32,295 bases of DNA, taken from the NCBI GenBank assembly GCA_003133205.1, contig PKWK01000228.1:1-32295 (forward strand). Direction: 5' to 3'. Shown here piece by piece: positions 8,866-16,365 of this stretch. A program made the translations under genes and the position numbers. The notes under the pieces are model-generated. The model was not told the DNA's origin. It saw only the letters and a list, made by a program, of their open reading frames with translations, and did no database searches. The stretch comes from Granulicella sp. (lineage in GTDB: Bacteria; Acidobacteriota; Terriglobia; Terriglobales; Acidobacteriaceae). Every line of letters begins with the position of its first letter. Position 1 is the stretch's first letter.

Positions 8866-9243
8866 TTGCAGAAGTATTTCTTCATCGCATTAGGCGGCGC
8901 TTTCGGATCGGTCGCGCGCTATCTGGTCGGCACCACCGTGAGCAATCGGCTGGGAATTCGCTTTCCATACGGCACGCTGATCATCAACATCTCCGCGTGC
9001 CTGATCATTGGGTTCTCGCTGGAGATCCTCAATCGCCATGCGAACGTCAATCCGTCGCTGCGCTACCTGATTCCGATCGGCTTCATCGGCGCTTACTCGA
9101 CTTTCTCAACCTTTGAATGGGAGATATTCTCCAACCTGAACAGCGGCGCCTTCTGGATCGCGATTTTGTATGTCACGACCAGTCTTATGTTTGGACTGAT
9201 TGCAGTTGCGCTGGGTGCGGCGTTGGGAAGGGCGCTTTCCTGA
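8866..9243 (+). CDS. crcB: CrcB/Fluc fluoride channel
   Basis: Fluc proteins are small four-helix membrane proteins that form dual-topology dimers and let fluoride leave the cell. This 125-residue product has the family marks: GGAFGSVARY near the N-terminus, PYGTLIINISACLIIGF in helix 2, GFIGAYSTFSTFEWE in helix 3 (the Phe/Ser/Thr track lining the pore), and a final hydrophobic helix. The Asn of the GTLxxN motif is kept; the usual following Gly is replaced by the A of ISA. No ATG fits. I start at TTG 8866 because AGGAG lies 9 bases before it; an in-frame TTG at 8839 lacks such a site. The DUF190 gene 66 bases downstream is a common partner. Confidence 0.9.
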   Translation: MQKYFFIALGGAFGSVARYLVGTTVSNRLGIRFPYGTLIINISACLIIGFSLEILNRHANVNPSLRYLIPIGFIGAYSTFSTFEWEIFSNLNSGAFWIAILYVTTSLMFGLIAVALGAALGRALS

Positions 9244-9309
9244 GATCAAGGCGTCGGCGTATCTTGATCTGCGATCCACAAGGTTGTGCTGCTGAGTTTG
9301 GAGGTTTCA

Positions 9310-9657
9310 ATGCTGAAGGCTGGTAATGCACTCAAGGTTTCGATTTATCTCAGCGAAGGTTCCCGACATCATGGCGTCGCGAGCGAGGCCAGCATCGTGG
9401 ACTATCTTTTCAATCACGGTGTCTCTGGTGCAACGGTCTTCAAGGGAGTGGCGGGCTTTGGCGTTGACCATCATCTGCACTCAGCTTCCTTCGTGGAATT
9501 GTCCGACAAACTGCCGGTGAAGATTGAGTTTATCGAGACTCAAGAGAAGGTCGATGAGTTGTTACCCAGGCTAATAGAACTCTCGGGGACGGGAATGATC
9601 GACATTCTCGAGACCATGATCGTGAAGCCGGCGGGTGCGCTAAAGGCGACCACCTAG
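9310..9657 (+). CDS. DUF190 protein, probable partner of CrcB
   Basis: A 115-residue soluble protein. LKVSIYLSEGSRHHGV near the start and GVSGATVFKGVAGFG with DHHLHSA in the middle are typical of DUF190, a small ferredoxin-like fold related to PII-type signal proteins. Genes of this family very often sit beside crcB, which suggests a role in fluoride export or its control; the mechanism is not known. The start at 9310 is set by GGAGG at 9300-9304, 5 bases upstream; an in-frame GTG at 9286 is less likely. The C-terminal IDILETMIVKPAG is intact and nothing looks truncated. Confidence 0.88.
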   Translation: MLKAGNALKVSIYLSEGSRHHGVASEASIVDYLFNHGVSGATVFKGVAGFGVDHHLHSASFVELSDKLPVKIEFIETQEKVDELLPRLIELSGTGMIDILETMIVKPAGALKATT

Positions 9658-9733
9658 GCTGGCAGGCCGTGGGCGGATTCTCCGGGACATAGATCTGCAG
9701 GGTCCGGGTTCGAAGACGATTGATGTGTCGGGC

Positions 9734-9742
9734 TGCTACTAT
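9734..9742 (+). promoter_or_regulatory. Candidate extended -10 promoter (TGC-TACTAT)
   Basis: TGC directly before TACTAT matches an extended -10 element, 41 bases before the DinB-like start. No convincing -35 hexamer lies 16-18 bases upstream. The same TGC-TANNNT layout recurs at 16250-16258 and at 28408-28416. Confidence 0.3.
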
Positions 9743-9782
9743 GAGGCGAATTCGGCCAAAATTGATTGCGACGAGGTGCGTC

Positions 9783-10385
9783 ATGAAGTTACGGAAGATT
9801 GCGGTTTGTGTTGTGGTGTTGGGCGCGGGTTCTCTTGTGGTGCATGCGCAGATGCCGATGGGCGCGGGTTCCGGGCTGGCCGCGGGGACGATTGCGGCGC
9901 CATCGAAGGCGGTCGATTCGCAGCTTAGCCTGATTGAAACCGAGATGATGGGTGTGGTGAAGACGATGCCGGCGGAGAAGTTTGGATTTGCGCCGAGCGC
10001 AGCGATCTTCGTGCCGGGCCAGACGACACAGTTCGCTACTGTGCGGACGTTCGCGGAGCAGGTAACGCACGTGGTGCAGGCGAACTACTTCTTCTATACG
10101 ACGGTCAGCGGATTGAAGCCGGATGTAGATATGGCGGGTTTGGCAAAGCTGACGAAGAAGGAGGATGTCGTGGCGGCGTTGGCGGGCTCGTTTGCGTTCG
10201 GGCACAAGGCCATTGCGACGCTGACTGCGGCGAATGCGTTTGAGGTGGTCACGATACCGGAGCCGGGTTTCTATACGCGGGCGACGCTGGCGGAGTTTGC
10301 CGTGTCGCATGCGAACGATCATTACGGACAGATGGTAGAGTATCTGCGGATGAATGGGCTGGTGCCGCCGGCCAGCGCGAAGTAG
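9783..10385 (+). CDS. Exported DinB-like four-helix protein
   Basis: The 200-residue product begins with a clear signal peptide (MKLRKIAVCVVVLGAGSLVV, cleavage after HAQ near 23). The rest reads as a DinB/DfsB-type helical bundle: QVTHVVQANYFFYTTV supplies the first conserved His region, FGHKAIATLTAAN the middle, and FAVSHANDHYGQMVEYLRMN the C-terminal HxxDHYGQ motif. In DinB-like proteins three His, or His plus Asp, bind a divalent metal; the candidates here are the His in THVV and the two in HANDH. Secreted DinB-like proteins are frequent in acidobacteria and their job is unknown. I chose ATG 9783, preceded by GAGGTG, over an upstream in-frame start at 9720. Confidence 0.8.
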   Translation: MKLRKIAVCVVVLGAGSLVVHAQMPMGAGSGLAAGTIAAPSKAVDSQLSLIETEMMGVVKTMPAEKFGFAPSAAIFVPGQTTQFATVRTFAEQVTHVVQANYFFYTTVSGLKPDVDMAGLAKLTKKEDVVAALAGSFAFGHKAIATLTAANAFEVVTIPEPGFYTRATLAEFAVSHANDHYGQMVEYLRMNGLVPPASAK

Positions 10386-10389
10386 CCGG

Positions 10390-10820
10390 CTAGTGGGACA
10401 GCACCGTCCACATCCACGGCGGCATGGCGCAGTTGTTTCCGACACTGCCGTTTGAGCCGATTCCGTTGGCGGGGCAGCTGTTTCAGCCGCCATAGGTGGT
10501 GTTCTGGAAGACCAGGTTCACGGTCTTGCCGGCGGCAATCCATGGCTGAATGGCAGCGTCGGTGATCGTGAAGTCATAGGCGGTGTGCGTTCCCGCGCTG
10601 GTGTTGCCGAGGTCCATGTCGGACCAGTCGACATCGATCACTACACCGGTGACGGCGGGGTTCGTCATCAGATACTGCTGTAAGGCCGCATAGTCGGTGT
10701 TGCCGGGTTAGTTCCGCCTCCCCCGGTGGAGGCGGTCGTACTGCTGCTGCCTCCGCAGGCGGCGAGAAATGCCAAGGAGCATAGTGCGGCAACCGAAGCC
10801 GGAATCCGCGGAAGCTTCAT
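10390..10820 (-). pseudogene. Decayed lipoprotein gene, frameshifted and with an internal stop
   Basis: Reading from ATG 10820 gives a good lipoprotein signal with lipobox (VAALCSLAFLAACGGSSS), but the frame ends after about 50 residues. A different frame carries a coherent continuation: DYAALQQYLMTNPAV, then DVDWSDMDLGNTSAG and AAGKTVNLVFQNTTYGG. A TGA at 10483-10485 interrupts it, after which the same frame continues for 30 plausible codons (NSCPANGIGSNGSVGNNCAM, PPWMWTVLSH) to TAG at 10390. So at least two lesions, a frameshift and a nonsense codon, break one former secreted protein. The WSDMD and NLVFQNT patterns recall TIM-barrel glycosidase-like secreted proteins, but I cannot name the family. 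Its end abuts the DinB-like gene, so the original C-terminus may be lost. Confidence 0.7.
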
Positions 10821-10924
10821 GGAATCACGCCTCCGGGCAAACGGCGATTTCTCTGTGGCATAGGCATGTCTATGGAAACACCCACTCGGGGAATAAGCTG
10901 TCTTCTCCGAGAGAGTATTACGGC

Positions 10925-11656
10925 TCAAGCCAGGGTTTTGGGATGTTTCGAGGCGAGGAGAGGGGCCAGGCGTTTTTCGACCAGGGCGCGGATGCGGAGT
11001 TCGATGGCGTTGATGGAGTTGTCGCCGGCGGCGTCGTTGGCGATGGTGACGACGCGGTGGGGATCGCGGGCGGCGATCTTCTCGTAGGCAGCGTGAATGC
11101 GGGTGTAGAAGTCGTCGGACTCGCGCTCGAAGCGATTCTCGTCTGCGTCCTGACTCTTGGCCTTCTTCTTCTTGTCCATTGCGTCGCGATGGTTGCGTTT
11201 GCGGGCGCGGGCGAGAGAGGCTTCGAGCGGTGGGAGGAGGAGCAGGGTGAGGTCGGGCTGTAAGTTGTTGCAAACGGCGGCGTGCATGTCGAGAATGCGC
11301 TGGCTGCCGAGTTCGCGGCCGGCTCCTTGATAGGCCTCCGAGGAGTCGGTGTAGCGGTCGCAGAGGACGATGGAGCCGGTGGCGAGGGCGGGCGAGATGA
11401 CCTCGGCGATGGACTGGGCGCGGTCTGCGAACATCAGGGCCATCTCGGCGAGCGGGCTGACGCGGCCGAGGGCGGATTCGGAGCGCGAGTCGAGCAGGAT
11501 GGAGCGGATGCGGTCGCCGAGCGGGGTCGAGCCGGGGTTGCGGAGGGTGACGACGGTACGGCCGGAGGCGGTGAGCCAGGCGGCGAGACGGCGAAGCTGG
11601 GTGGTCTTGCCGGAGCCGTCGAGACCTTCGAAGGTGATGAAGTAACCGCGCGGCAT
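10925..11656 (-). CDS. tmk: Thymidylate kinase with charged insertion
   Basis: Phosphorylates dTMP to dTDP with ATP in the cytoplasm, an essential step to dTTP. The P-loop is GLDGSGKT (residues 11-18); the substrate loop DRYTDSSEAYQG starts at residue 100, and FADRAQ (77-82) matches the family. At 243 residues it is longer than the usual 205-215 or so; the extra length is a Lys/Asp/Glu-rich insertion (about 155-180, around MDKKKKAKSQDADENRFERE) in the lid region. The usual REPGGT motif reads RNPGST (from 39), an unusual Glu-to-Asn change. I start at 11656 (MPRGYFITFEG), where the family begins; in-frame sequence to 11713 is unlike the family. Its start faces the small membrane gene at 11776. 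Confidence 0.92.
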   Translation of the reverse strand: MPRGYFITFEGLDGSGKTTQLRRLAAWLTASGRTVVTLRNPGSTPLGDRIRSILLDSRSESALGRVSPLAEMALMFADRAQSIAEVISPALATGSIVLCDRYTDSSEAYQGAGRELGSQRILDMHAAVCNNLQPDLTLLLLPPLEASLARARKRNHRDAMDKKKKAKSQDADENRFERESDDFYTRIHAAYEKIAARDPHRVVTIANDAAGDNSINAIELRIRALVEKRLAPLLASKHPKTLA

Positions 11657-11775
11657 AGGGACGAGTTTATCGCATGAGGCCAAAATGGCATCCAACAGAT
11701 GTGCAGGTAGCAAGCACGGTGGAAATGCCTGTATGTGGATTTGCGCAGCTTCAAAGCGGCGCGCAGGGGGGTCAA

Positions 11776-11937
11776 ATGTTGATTTTTGCAGGTGTGGTCA
11801 TAGTCGGAATGTTTGGGATAGCCGGAACCTTTCTCTCGATTGAGGCGAAGAGGCGCAATGATGGCAGGGCAAAGCCTTCGCCGACGGCCAGCGACAGGCA
11901 GGCATCGTCAGGTAGGGAGCAACGCGAGCGGGGCTAG
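11776..11937 (+). CDS. Small single-span membrane protein, unknown
   Basis: A 53-residue product: one hydrophobic helix (MLIFAGVVIVGMFGIAGTFL) followed by a basic, hydrophilic tail (SIEAKRRNDGRAKPSPTASD). GGGGGG lies 4 bases before the ATG and could serve as a ribosome binding site. The frame stays open upstream to 11674, but that leader lacks a good site and reads as non-coding. The stop shares CTAG with the stop of the convergent lipoprotein gene. The single helix with a cytoplasmic basic tail is compatible with a small membrane adaptor; no family is recognised. Confidence 0.5.
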   Translation: MLIFAGVVIVGMFGIAGTFLSIEAKRRNDGRAKPSPTASDRQASSGREQRERG

Positions 11938-12299
11938 CTGCCGGCGGCGCGGTTGAGCAACTGCAGGCTCCATTTGGGGCTTGAGTTGGGGTTGAAGGTT
12001 ATGGCGAGTTGACCCTCGTCGCCTTCGCGCAGGGGTGGGCCTGAGTTCTTCTGGTCGCGATGCGCGGCGTCGGTCCAGAGGATGGTGGTGGGGCCGCTTC
12101 CGAGGATCTTGAACCGGTAGTGAAAGTCCTGGCCGGGTGCGAGTGCCTGTGTGCCGAAGCTGGCAGACGGGTAGTCGACTTCGATGAGCGACAACGGCTC
12201 GGCGGTGCGATTCGAGATGGTGGCTGCGATGTAGGCGGAGTGGCAGCCGGTGAGGGTGAGCACGGCCGCAAGCGCGAAGAGGACATTGAAAGAGCGCAT
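11934..12299 (-). CDS. Small lipoprotein of unknown function
   Basis: The 121-residue product has a classic lipoprotein signal (MRSFNVLFALAAVLTLTGCH), with Cys19 as the predicted lipidated residue. The remaining 100 or so residues contain the beta-strand-like stretches AYIAATISNRTAEPLSLIEV and FHYRFKILGSGPTTILWTDA, and LAITFNPNSS near the end, suggesting a small immunoglobulin-like or beta-sandwich domain. The absence of an Asp right after the Cys suggests outer membrane sorting if the E. coli rule holds, which is uncertain for this phylum. No neighbour gives a functional hint. Confidence 0.7.
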   Translation of the reverse strand: MRSFNVLFALAAVLTLTGCHSAYIAATISNRTAEPLSLIEVDYPSASFGTQALAPGQDFHYRFKILGSGPTTILWTDAAHRDQKNSGPPLREGDEGQLAITFNPNSSPKWSLQLLNRAAGS

Positions 12300-12614
12300 T
12301 CGGGATAAGGGTAACAGGTGGCGATCGACTCAGAGATGTGCGTCTCGGTTGGCACAGGGGTGTATCCCTTCCTTCGGGGGCGGAGTGTGACGCGCGGCTG
12401 GGCGCGGGCGTGGTCGGACCAGAAGTTCGTGAAAATAAAGATGAAGAACCTGCGACAGGTATGGCCGAATTGGGCTAGACTCTGGTGCGTAATCCTTTTC
12501 CCTTCTTTTTGTTGGGCCCGAGTCGCAGGCACGTCTGCGGGGTTGGTTCGATTTGCCCTGCTACAAATCCGATCCAAAAAATTGATCCAGTAAGCCAAAG
12601 GAGCTTTGAACGAC
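12300..12614 (+). promoter_or_regulatory. Gene-free spacer with weak candidate promoter
   Basis: This divergent spacer lies between the lipoprotein (-) and the secreted protein at 12615 (+). The best promoter-like pattern for the latter is TAGACT near 12476 with GCGACA 18 bases upstream (partial match to TTGACA). T-rich stretches follow (CCTTTTCCCTTCTTTTT, 12498-12514) and an AT-rich tract lies just before the start. A 91-codon open frame here (12318-12593) has no recognisable protein character and I do not call it. Confidence 0.3.
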
Positions 12615-13490
12615 ATGAAAACGATAACTGGGCTTTGTGCAGGTTTCTGTTTGGTCTTCGGTAGTTTTGGCAGTGGTGCCATGGTGGCACAGGATACGTC
12701 GGGTGCGGAGATGGCTCCGCCTAAAGTGCTGGTGATTGAGCGCGAGTTCACGAAGCCGGGGAAAGACGGCGCCGTGCATGAGAAGAGCGAGAGTGCGTTT
12801 GTCAACGCGGTGACCGCTGCCAAGTGGCCGACGCACTACTTTGCCGCGAAGTCGATGTCCGGCAAACCGCGCGTGCTGTTCTTCTTCGGGTATCCGTCGT
12901 TCGAGGCATGGGAGAAGGACAACCACGACACGGAAAAGAATGCAGTTCTCTCTGCGGCAATCGATCGCGCCAGTGTTGCGGATGGCGATCTTCTGACCAA
13001 TTTTGACCAGCAAGTATTTGTCTACGATCCGGATTTGAGTCTCCATACCGGCGATATTGTGCATTCACGCTACTTCGAGATATCACGGTACGTGGTGAAG
13101 CCAGGCCACAGGTCGGAGTGGTTGGATTTGGTGAAGCTGTATCAAAAGGGGTTTGAGAAGATCCCGAATGCCAACTGGGCGACGTTCGAGAGCTACTACG
13201 GGGAGGACAATGGCGGTGTGTATATCGCCATTTCCAAGATGGCATCGCTGGCCGAGGACGACGCGAGCATGGGCGACGACAAGAAGTTTGCCGCCGCCAT
13301 GGGATCGGACGGGATGAAGAAGGTCAGGGAGCTAACGGCTGCCTGCATCGAGTCGGAGCAGACCAACCTGTTTGAGTTCAACCCGAAGATGAGCTATCCG
13401 AGTGAGGACTGGATCAAGGCTGATCCGTTCTGGAAGCCGAAGGCGGCTGCGGCAGCACCGAAGAAGGCCGCTGCACCAGCGACTCCGTAG
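12615..13490 (+). CDS. Secreted protein with two alpha/beta-barrel-like repeats
   Basis: The 291-residue product has a signal peptide (MKTITGLCAGFCLVFGSF, cleavage after MVAQ) and an Ala/Pro/Lys tail (KPKAAAAAPKKAAAPATP). Two segments look alike: VLVIEREFTKPGKDGAVHEK (near 40) and YFEISRYVVKPGHRSEWLDL (near 155). Each is a strand, then KPG, then a helix, and each is followed by an aromatic strand (RVLFFFGYPSFEAWEKDN; GGVYIAISKMASLAEDD). That is the layout of dimeric alpha/beta-barrel (ABM/NIPSNAP-like) domains, here apparently duplicated in one chain. The fold call is inference. AGGAG is 12 bases before ATG 12615; an in-frame TTG at 12606 is closer than ideal. Confidence 0.7.
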   Translation: MKTITGLCAGFCLVFGSFGSGAMVAQDTSGAEMAPPKVLVIEREFTKPGKDGAVHEKSESAFVNAVTAAKWPTHYFAAKSMSGKPRVLFFFGYPSFEAWEKDNHDTEKNAVLSAAIDRASVADGDLLTNFDQQVFVYDPDLSLHTGDIVHSRYFEISRYVVKPGHRSEWLDLVKLYQKGFEKIPNANWATFESYYGEDNGGVYIAISKMASLAEDDASMGDDKKFAAAMGSDGMKKVRELTAACIESEQTNLFEFNPKMSYPSEDWIKADPFWKPKAAAAAPKKAAAPATP

Positions 13491-13515
13491 GCTGTGAGGT
13501 TGATTGTGTTGGACG

Positions 13516-13554
13516 CCCCACCCTTTCGCGATGCGAGGGGGTGGGGATTTTTCT
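13516..13554 (+). terminator. Strong hairpin followed by a T run
   Basis: CCCCACCC (13516-13523) pairs with GGGTGGGG (13539-13546), with CGC/GCG pairing inside (13527-13529 with 13533-13535), followed by ATTTTTCT. It lies 26 bases after the stop at 13490 and fits an intrinsic terminator. Its CCCACCCTTT start also makes it a variant of the repeat just downstream, so repeat and terminator roles may coincide. Confidence 0.65.
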
Positions 13555-13570
13555 TGTAGCTGCCAGGGCA

Positions 13571-13616
13571 AAGGCAACCCACCCTTTGCGATGGAACTGC
13601 AAAGGATGGGCCACCC
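13571..13616. repeat. Dispersed hairpin repeat (AAGGCAACCCACCC family), copy 1
   Basis: AAGGCAACCCACCCTTT begins the element and AAAGGATGGGCCACCC ends it. CCCACCCTTTGC (13578-13589) pairs with GCAAAGGATGGG (13599-13610) with one mismatch. The second copy at 19979-20026 has the same ends but a different inner stem. It lies between convergent genes. Confidence 0.75.
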
Positions 13617-13637
13617 AGTTCGGCGGCAGCAGCGGGG

Positions 13638-14450
13638 TCAGGCGAAGAGGTTGGGGGTGCGTTCCAGGATGCGGGCGGTCAGGACGGCGCCGGGGCGGCC
13701 GTCGTGGAGTGTGATGGGGAAGGCGAGGACGCTCCAGACCAGAGTCTCGTTGGCGGCTTCGGGTTGGAAGAAGAGGCCGCGGCGGGTTCGGTCGATGTAG
13801 GTCTCGCGCGTCTCCGCGACGGAGCGGAGGATCTCGGTCCAATCGCCGGGGACGGAGGGGCGTTCGGTGAAGAGGTTGCGACCGGGAAACCATTCGCGGG
13901 GCTGACCCAGGTACTCGGCGGCGGCTTCGTTGCATTCAATCCAGTTGCCGGCGGCGTCGAGGATCTGGACGAGGACGTCGGAGCCGATGGCGAGAGAGAT
14001 CCGGGAGTAAAAGAAGTCGCGGGCGTCAACAACGACGGGCGCGCCGCGGCGGCGGGCCTGGAACGAGCCCAGGGCGGCGAGCAGATCGTCGATGGAGCTG
14101 TGCCCCTTGAGTAGGTGCATGTCCTCGACTCCGCCAAAGTGGCGGGCGAGCGTGGCGGACATGATGATGATGGGGACTTCGGGGCGGCGTTTGCGCAGCT
14201 TGGCGGCGACATCGGTGCCGAACTGGCCGGCGCCGAGATGGTAGTCGAGGACCGCAATGTCAATCTGGTCGAGGAGTTGGGTGGCCTCCTCGACCGTGGT
14301 GGCGGTGATCGAGGTGTAACCGTGCTGGCGGAGGATCGCTCCGCGAAGATGCAGGTTGACGGGGTCGTCGTCGAGCAGGAGGACGCGCACGCTCGGCGAG
14401 CGGACAAGTTCGAGGCCGGTAGATGCGGGTGGCTCTGGCTGCACTGGCAT
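13638..14450 (-). CDS. Response regulator, receiver domain plus PAS-like sensor domain
   Basis: The 270-residue protein starts with a receiver domain (about 20-130): acidic pocket DDD at 27-29, phosphoacceptor D69 in AVLDYHLG, switch residue T100 (or S98) in MSAT, and the conserved Lys115 in LLKG. A PAS-like domain follows (about 150-265): VQILDAAGNWIECNEAAAEY, LGQPREWFPGRNLF, then VAETRETYIDRTRRGLFF and ERTPNLFA at the end. There is no DNA-binding or enzymatic output domain, so it may work through protein contacts or as part of a phosphorelay; no histidine kinase gene is nearby. It starts 31 bases after lpxD on the same strand and is probably co-transcribed. Confidence 0.88.
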   Translation of the reverse strand: MPVQPEPPASTGLELVRSPSVRVLLLDDDPVNLHLRGAILRQHGYTSITATTVEEATQLLDQIDIAVLDYHLGAGQFGTDVAAKLRKRRPEVPIIIMSATLARHFGGVEDMHLLKGHSSIDDLLAALGSFQARRRGAPVVVDARDFFYSRISLAIGSDVLVQILDAAGNWIECNEAAAEYLGQPREWFPGRNLFTERPSVPGDWTEILRSVAETRETYIDRTRRGLFFQPEAANETLVWSVLAFPITLHDGRPGAVLTARILERTPNLFA

Positions 14451-14481
14451 ATTAGATGCGCGAGAGGTGCGCGGGGCAATA

Positions 14482-15510
<1,029 letters not shown>

Positions 15511-15559
15511 GCGGGAATTGTAGTGGAGAAGGGGAGAGCGAGTGGTAAGGCGAGTGGTC

Positions 15560-15620
15560 AGTGGTAAGGGGTAAGTAAGTGCGGGCGATCGGCGCCTCTT
15601 ATCACTTACCACTTACCACT
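15560..15620. repeat. Inverted repeat made of short GTGGTAAG units
   Basis: AGTGGTAAGGGGTAAGTAAG (first bases of 15560-15581) is nearly complementary to CACTTACCACTTACCACT (15603-15620). Further GTGGTAAG-like units occur from 15541. The right arm runs into the stop codon of the gene at 15619, and the whole lies in the 108-base gap before lpxD. It could be an mRNA stem or a repeat insertion. Confidence 0.6.
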
Positions 15621-16161
15621 AGTTGGGGCGGGAGTCGGGATCCAGAGGGAGGTGGAAGAGTTCGTCCTGGAGGCTCTTTTTGGAGGGCCGATCGGCGGCG
15701 GGCTGGCGGCGGGAGGGGGTGGTGATGACGGCGAGGAGTTGAAGCTCGGTGATGGCAGCGCGGGGGACGTAGAGGCGCTGGGTGTTGGAGCGGGTGTCGG
15801 GTGGGGCGAGGAAGAGGCCGGCGTCGTCGACCAGGGCGTCGAGCAGGGAGCGGTCGGTGGGGGCGAGGCCTTCGAGCTGGTCTCCCGAGCGGAAGGTGAT
15901 GCGGAGCCAGAGGCCCTCGGCGCGGGGGCGGGCGAGGAAGGCGCGGCGAGTAAGGCGCTCGGGGTTGACGGTGTCGGAGAGGTTGAAGTCGCGGACGTAG
16001 CTGATGGTCTTGATGTCGCTGAGGGGCAAGGAGAGAATGCGGCCGCTCAGGTCGAGGAGATCGATCGCGTTATTGCGGACGAAGGTGACGTGGGGCAGGT
16101 AGCCGGGGAGGGTGTCCCCGGAGAAACGCCGGACGATGACTTTCTTACGCGTGTTGGGCAT
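15619..16161 (-). CDS. Conserved-looking protein of unknown function upstream of lpxD
   Basis: The 180-residue product starts at MPNTRKKVIVRRFSGDTLPG; GGGAAG lies 7 bases before this ATG, while an upstream in-frame start at 16191 would only add a basic decapeptide. The N-terminal half has strand-rich segments (VIVRRFSGDTLPGYLP, AIDLLDLSGRILSLPLSDIK) that recall small Sm-like or PilZ-like barrels. A second strand-rich segment follows (GLWLRITFRSGDQLEGLAPT). The C-terminus is basic and polar. There is no signal or membrane segment, so it is cytoplasmic. Its position suggests co-transcription with lpxD and the response regulator, but a function link is unproven. Confidence 0.7.
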   Translation of the reverse strand: MPNTRKKVIVRRFSGDTLPGYLPHVTFVRNNAIDLLDLSGRILSLPLSDIKTISYVRDFNLSDTVNPERLTRRAFLARPRAEGLWLRITFRSGDQLEGLAPTDRSLLDALVDDAGLFLAPPDTRSNTQRLYVPRAAITELQLLAVITTPSRRQPAADRPSKKSLQDELFHLPLDPDSRPN

Positions 16162-16249
16162 GGCGTCTTCCCGTCTGGGCGATTGTCGCATGGCGCGAAG
16201 GTCGCGTCACGAAAAAGGTGCGAATACGCTGGTTAAACCGGCTAAGTCG

Positions 16250-16258
16250 TGCTAGAAT
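16250..16258 (+). promoter_or_regulatory. Candidate extended -10 promoter (TGC-TAGAAT)
   Basis: TGC then TAGAAT (16253-16258) is a good extended -10 element for the nucleotidyltransferase gene. A start near 16265 would give a leader of about 100 bases. That leader contains a hairpin, ATCCGG (16330-16335) with CCGGAT (16342-16347), immediately before the GGAG ribosome binding site. Confidence 0.5.
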
Positions 16259-16365
16259 GTACACTTGTGTCGTGCCATTCTGGACGGCGTAAGCACTTGA
16301 TTTGTTTAGAGTTCACGGCGGTTGGAGAGATCCGGCTGAGACCGGATGGAGAAAACACGTAGCGT

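Noticed and set aside
8778..8866. Fluoride riboswitch upstream of crcB
   Set aside because: The conserved crcB-motif segments and pseudoknot layout were not found by eye in this 88-base gap. A covariance search would be decisive.
9690..9725. tRNA-like GGGTTCGAAGAC stretch
   Set aside because: It resembles a T-loop, but no matching acceptor stem, anticodon arm or D-arm can be folded around it.
12318..12593. 91-codon frame in the divergent spacer before the secreted protein at 12615
   Set aside because: No ribosome binding site, no family sequence, high Trp/Arg content typical of chance frames, and it would cover the promoter region.
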